Shown here piece after piece: positions 63,283-64,000 of a stretch of 64,000 nt of DNA. The position numbers were made by a program, and so were the translations under genes. Source of the DNA: Curtobacterium caseinilyticum (GTDB lineage Bacteria; Actinomycetota; Actinomycetes; Actinomycetales; Microbacteriaceae); the NCBI RefSeq assembly GCF_030363035.1, contig NZ_JAUCMN010000012.1, forward strand, positions 1-64,000, given 5' to 3'. Position 1 is the stretch's first letter, and every line of letters starts with the position of its first letter. The notes under the pieces are model-generated. The model had not been told where the DNA came from, made no database searches, and saw only the letters and a program-made list of their open reading frames with translations.

Positions 63283-63310
63283 GTGCGGGTCCCGGTGACG
63301 GGACCCGCAC
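63283..63310. promoter_or_regulatory. Hairpin between nrdH and nrdI
   Basis: 12-base perfect arms (63283-63294 and 63299-63310) around a GTGA loop end 3 bases before the stop-side edge of nrdH. It may stabilise or attenuate the operon message. No T-tract follows. Confidence 0.5.
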
Positions 63311-63313
63311 GGC

Positions 63314-63547
63314 TCACGCGAGTTCGGCGCTGAGCGTCGCGATCTTGTCGGGGCGGAAGCCCGACCAGTGGTCGTCGTCGGTCACGACGACGGGAGCCTG
63401 CATGTAACCGAGGCTCTTGACGTGCTCGAGCGCGGCTTCGTCCGCGGAGACGTCGAGGACCTCGTACTGGATGCCCTTGTTGTCGAGCGCGCGGTACGTC
63501 GCGGTGCACTGGACGCAGGACGGCTTGGTGTAGACGGTGACGGCCAT
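63314..63547 (-). CDS. nrdH: NrdH glutaredoxin-like electron donor
   Basis: The 77-residue protein has the redox site CVQC at 11-14 and the VYTKPSC and SGFRPDKI motifs of NrdH. It reduces NrdE. It starts at ATG 63547 with GGGGAG upstream and is first in nrdHIEF. Two NrdR-box-like sequences lie 98-145 bases upstream of its start. Confidence 0.96.
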   Translation of the reverse strand: MAVTVYTKPSCVQCTATYRALDNKGIQYEVLDVSADEAALEHVKSLGYMQAPVVVTDDDHWSGFRPDKIATLSAELA

Positions 63548-63644
63548 GATCTCCCCTGGTTCTTGCTGGGTGTTGCGTGCTGTGGAGGGTGGTGCTGATG
63601 TCTGTGCGCAGACGAGTCCGGGAAGGGGCCGCTGCGATGCCTCC

Positions 63645-63692
63645 ACACTACATCTAGTGGCTGGCTGCGTCACCGACCACAAGAGGAAGTGT
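63645..63692 (-). promoter_or_regulatory. Tandem NrdR-box pair upstream of nrdH
   Basis: ACACTACATCTAGTGG (63645-63660) and CCACAAGAGGAAGTGT (63677-63692) match 13 and 11 of 16 positions of the NrdR box (acaCwAtATaTwGtgt). Their starts are 32 bases apart, about three helical turns, as in known nrd promoters. NrdR with ATP/dATP would repress the operon here. Confidence 0.75.
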
Positions 63693-63705
63693 TACAGCCG
63701 TGTAG

Positions 63706-63874
63706 TTCTCCACAAGGCCCTCCACAGTGTGAACAGTTCGGGGAGGCCCGTGATTCCGCCAGTCTGCGGCCGACCACCGACACTTCCCCACACCCGTGGA
63801 CAGCCTCGATCCACATGTGTGGAATCGACGCGACGGCGTGTCGCGGAGGTGGTGTTCGGGGCGGTCTCTCCACA
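63706..63874. promoter_or_regulatory. Cluster of DnaA-box-like sequences between divergent genes
   Basis: TTCTCCACA (63706-63714), CCCTCCACA (63718-63726), TTCCCCACA (63784-63792), CGATCCACA (63807-63815) and TCTCCACA (63867-63874) each end like the DnaA box TTRTCCACA. None is a perfect match. They lie between nrdH (minus) and the MFS start (plus). The region 63548-63925 holds no gene besides these sites. Confidence 0.35.
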
Positions 63875-63925
63875 GCACCCCCGGACGGGTGACGGCGCCG
63901 TCCGTCCGGTCCGTACACTCGTCTC

Positions 63926-64000
63926 GTGAGCGCCTACGGACCCCTGCTGAAGACCCCCGGAGTCGGTCGAGTCATCGCAGCGCAGCTCACCGCACGCTTC
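63926..64000 (+). CDS. Start of an MFS transporter gene (runs off the window)
   Basis: From GTG 63926 the frame reads VSAYGPLLKTPGVGRVIAAQ and on to the last base, with the start of the first membrane helix. The wording is typical of MFS carriers in this group of bacteria, but only 25 residues are seen. It is divergent from nrdHIEF with 378 bases between. Confidence 0.6.
   Translation, partial: MSAYGPLLKTPGVGRVIAAQLTARF

Noticed and set aside
63811..63822. CCACATGTGTGG as a regulator dyad
   Set aside because: It is not a perfect palindrome beyond the 8-base CACATGTG core; too weak to call alone.

Overview
The window is very GC-rich DNA with strong third-position G/C bias. Genes are closely packed, GTG starts are common, and many overlaps are 4 bases (ATGA or GTGA). 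This points to a high-GC Gram-positive actinobacterium. The gene mix fits Microbacteriaceae, with a Curtobacterium-like organism as my best guess: a class Ib ribonucleotide reductase operon, an olefin cassette with fused OleBC, a SipW/choice-of-anchor-G surface operon and LAxTG sorting. This is inferred from gene content; I could not run a marker search. I see no rRNA, tRNA, CRISPR, transposase or prophage genes.

Layout. 1-2004: envelope-stress group (CsbD-like, Asp23/Gls24 with a long helical repeat tail, small membrane protein). 2293-3607: ECF sigma factor and membrane protein. 3617-8516 (minus strand): olefin cassette oleA-oleBC-oleD joined by 4-base overlaps. 8557-10267: RimK-type ligase with a TrkA-C tail, divergent from a retropepsin-like RimB protein. 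10527-13021: DUF1023-type hydrolase plus lipoprotein. 13146-19979: peroxiredoxin, TetR/MFS pair, two-component system and an ABC exporter. 20295-25080: YeiH-type transporter, a second ABC exporter and small proteins. 25209-31583: GH10 xylanase, second ECF sigma/membrane pair, large secreted hydrolase. 31965-36241: surface-protein operon with its own SipW-like signal peptidase. 36515-45470: MFS, HIT, FtsX-like permease, lytic polysaccharide monooxygenase, SMP-30 and a second MFS. 45758-49845: SGNH hydrolase, then a LysR regulator divergent from mesX-mesD, an oxygen-linked folate-independent methionine synthase system. 49906-59299: small regulators, lipoproteins and enzymes, including a frameshifted gene beside a 62-bp duplication. 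59566-63547: nrdHIEF with a tandem NrdR-box pair upstream. 63926 onward: start of another MFS gene.

How it works together. The region is chromosomal housekeeping and niche genes rather than one mobile island. It covers plant-polymer use (xylanase, LPMO, sugar-type MFS, SMP-30), envelope stress and surface display, hydrocarbon synthesis, methionine synthesis and deoxynucleotide supply.

The most striking non-coding signal is a family of about ten long palindromes with the core GGACGGGAGGC...GCCTCCCGTCC. Every copy is intergenic and lies at the 3' end of at least one gene; three copies stand next to a separate, unrelated hairpin terminator. A second small motif, TAGCCGATC, contains the stop codons of three genes between 57504 and 59032.
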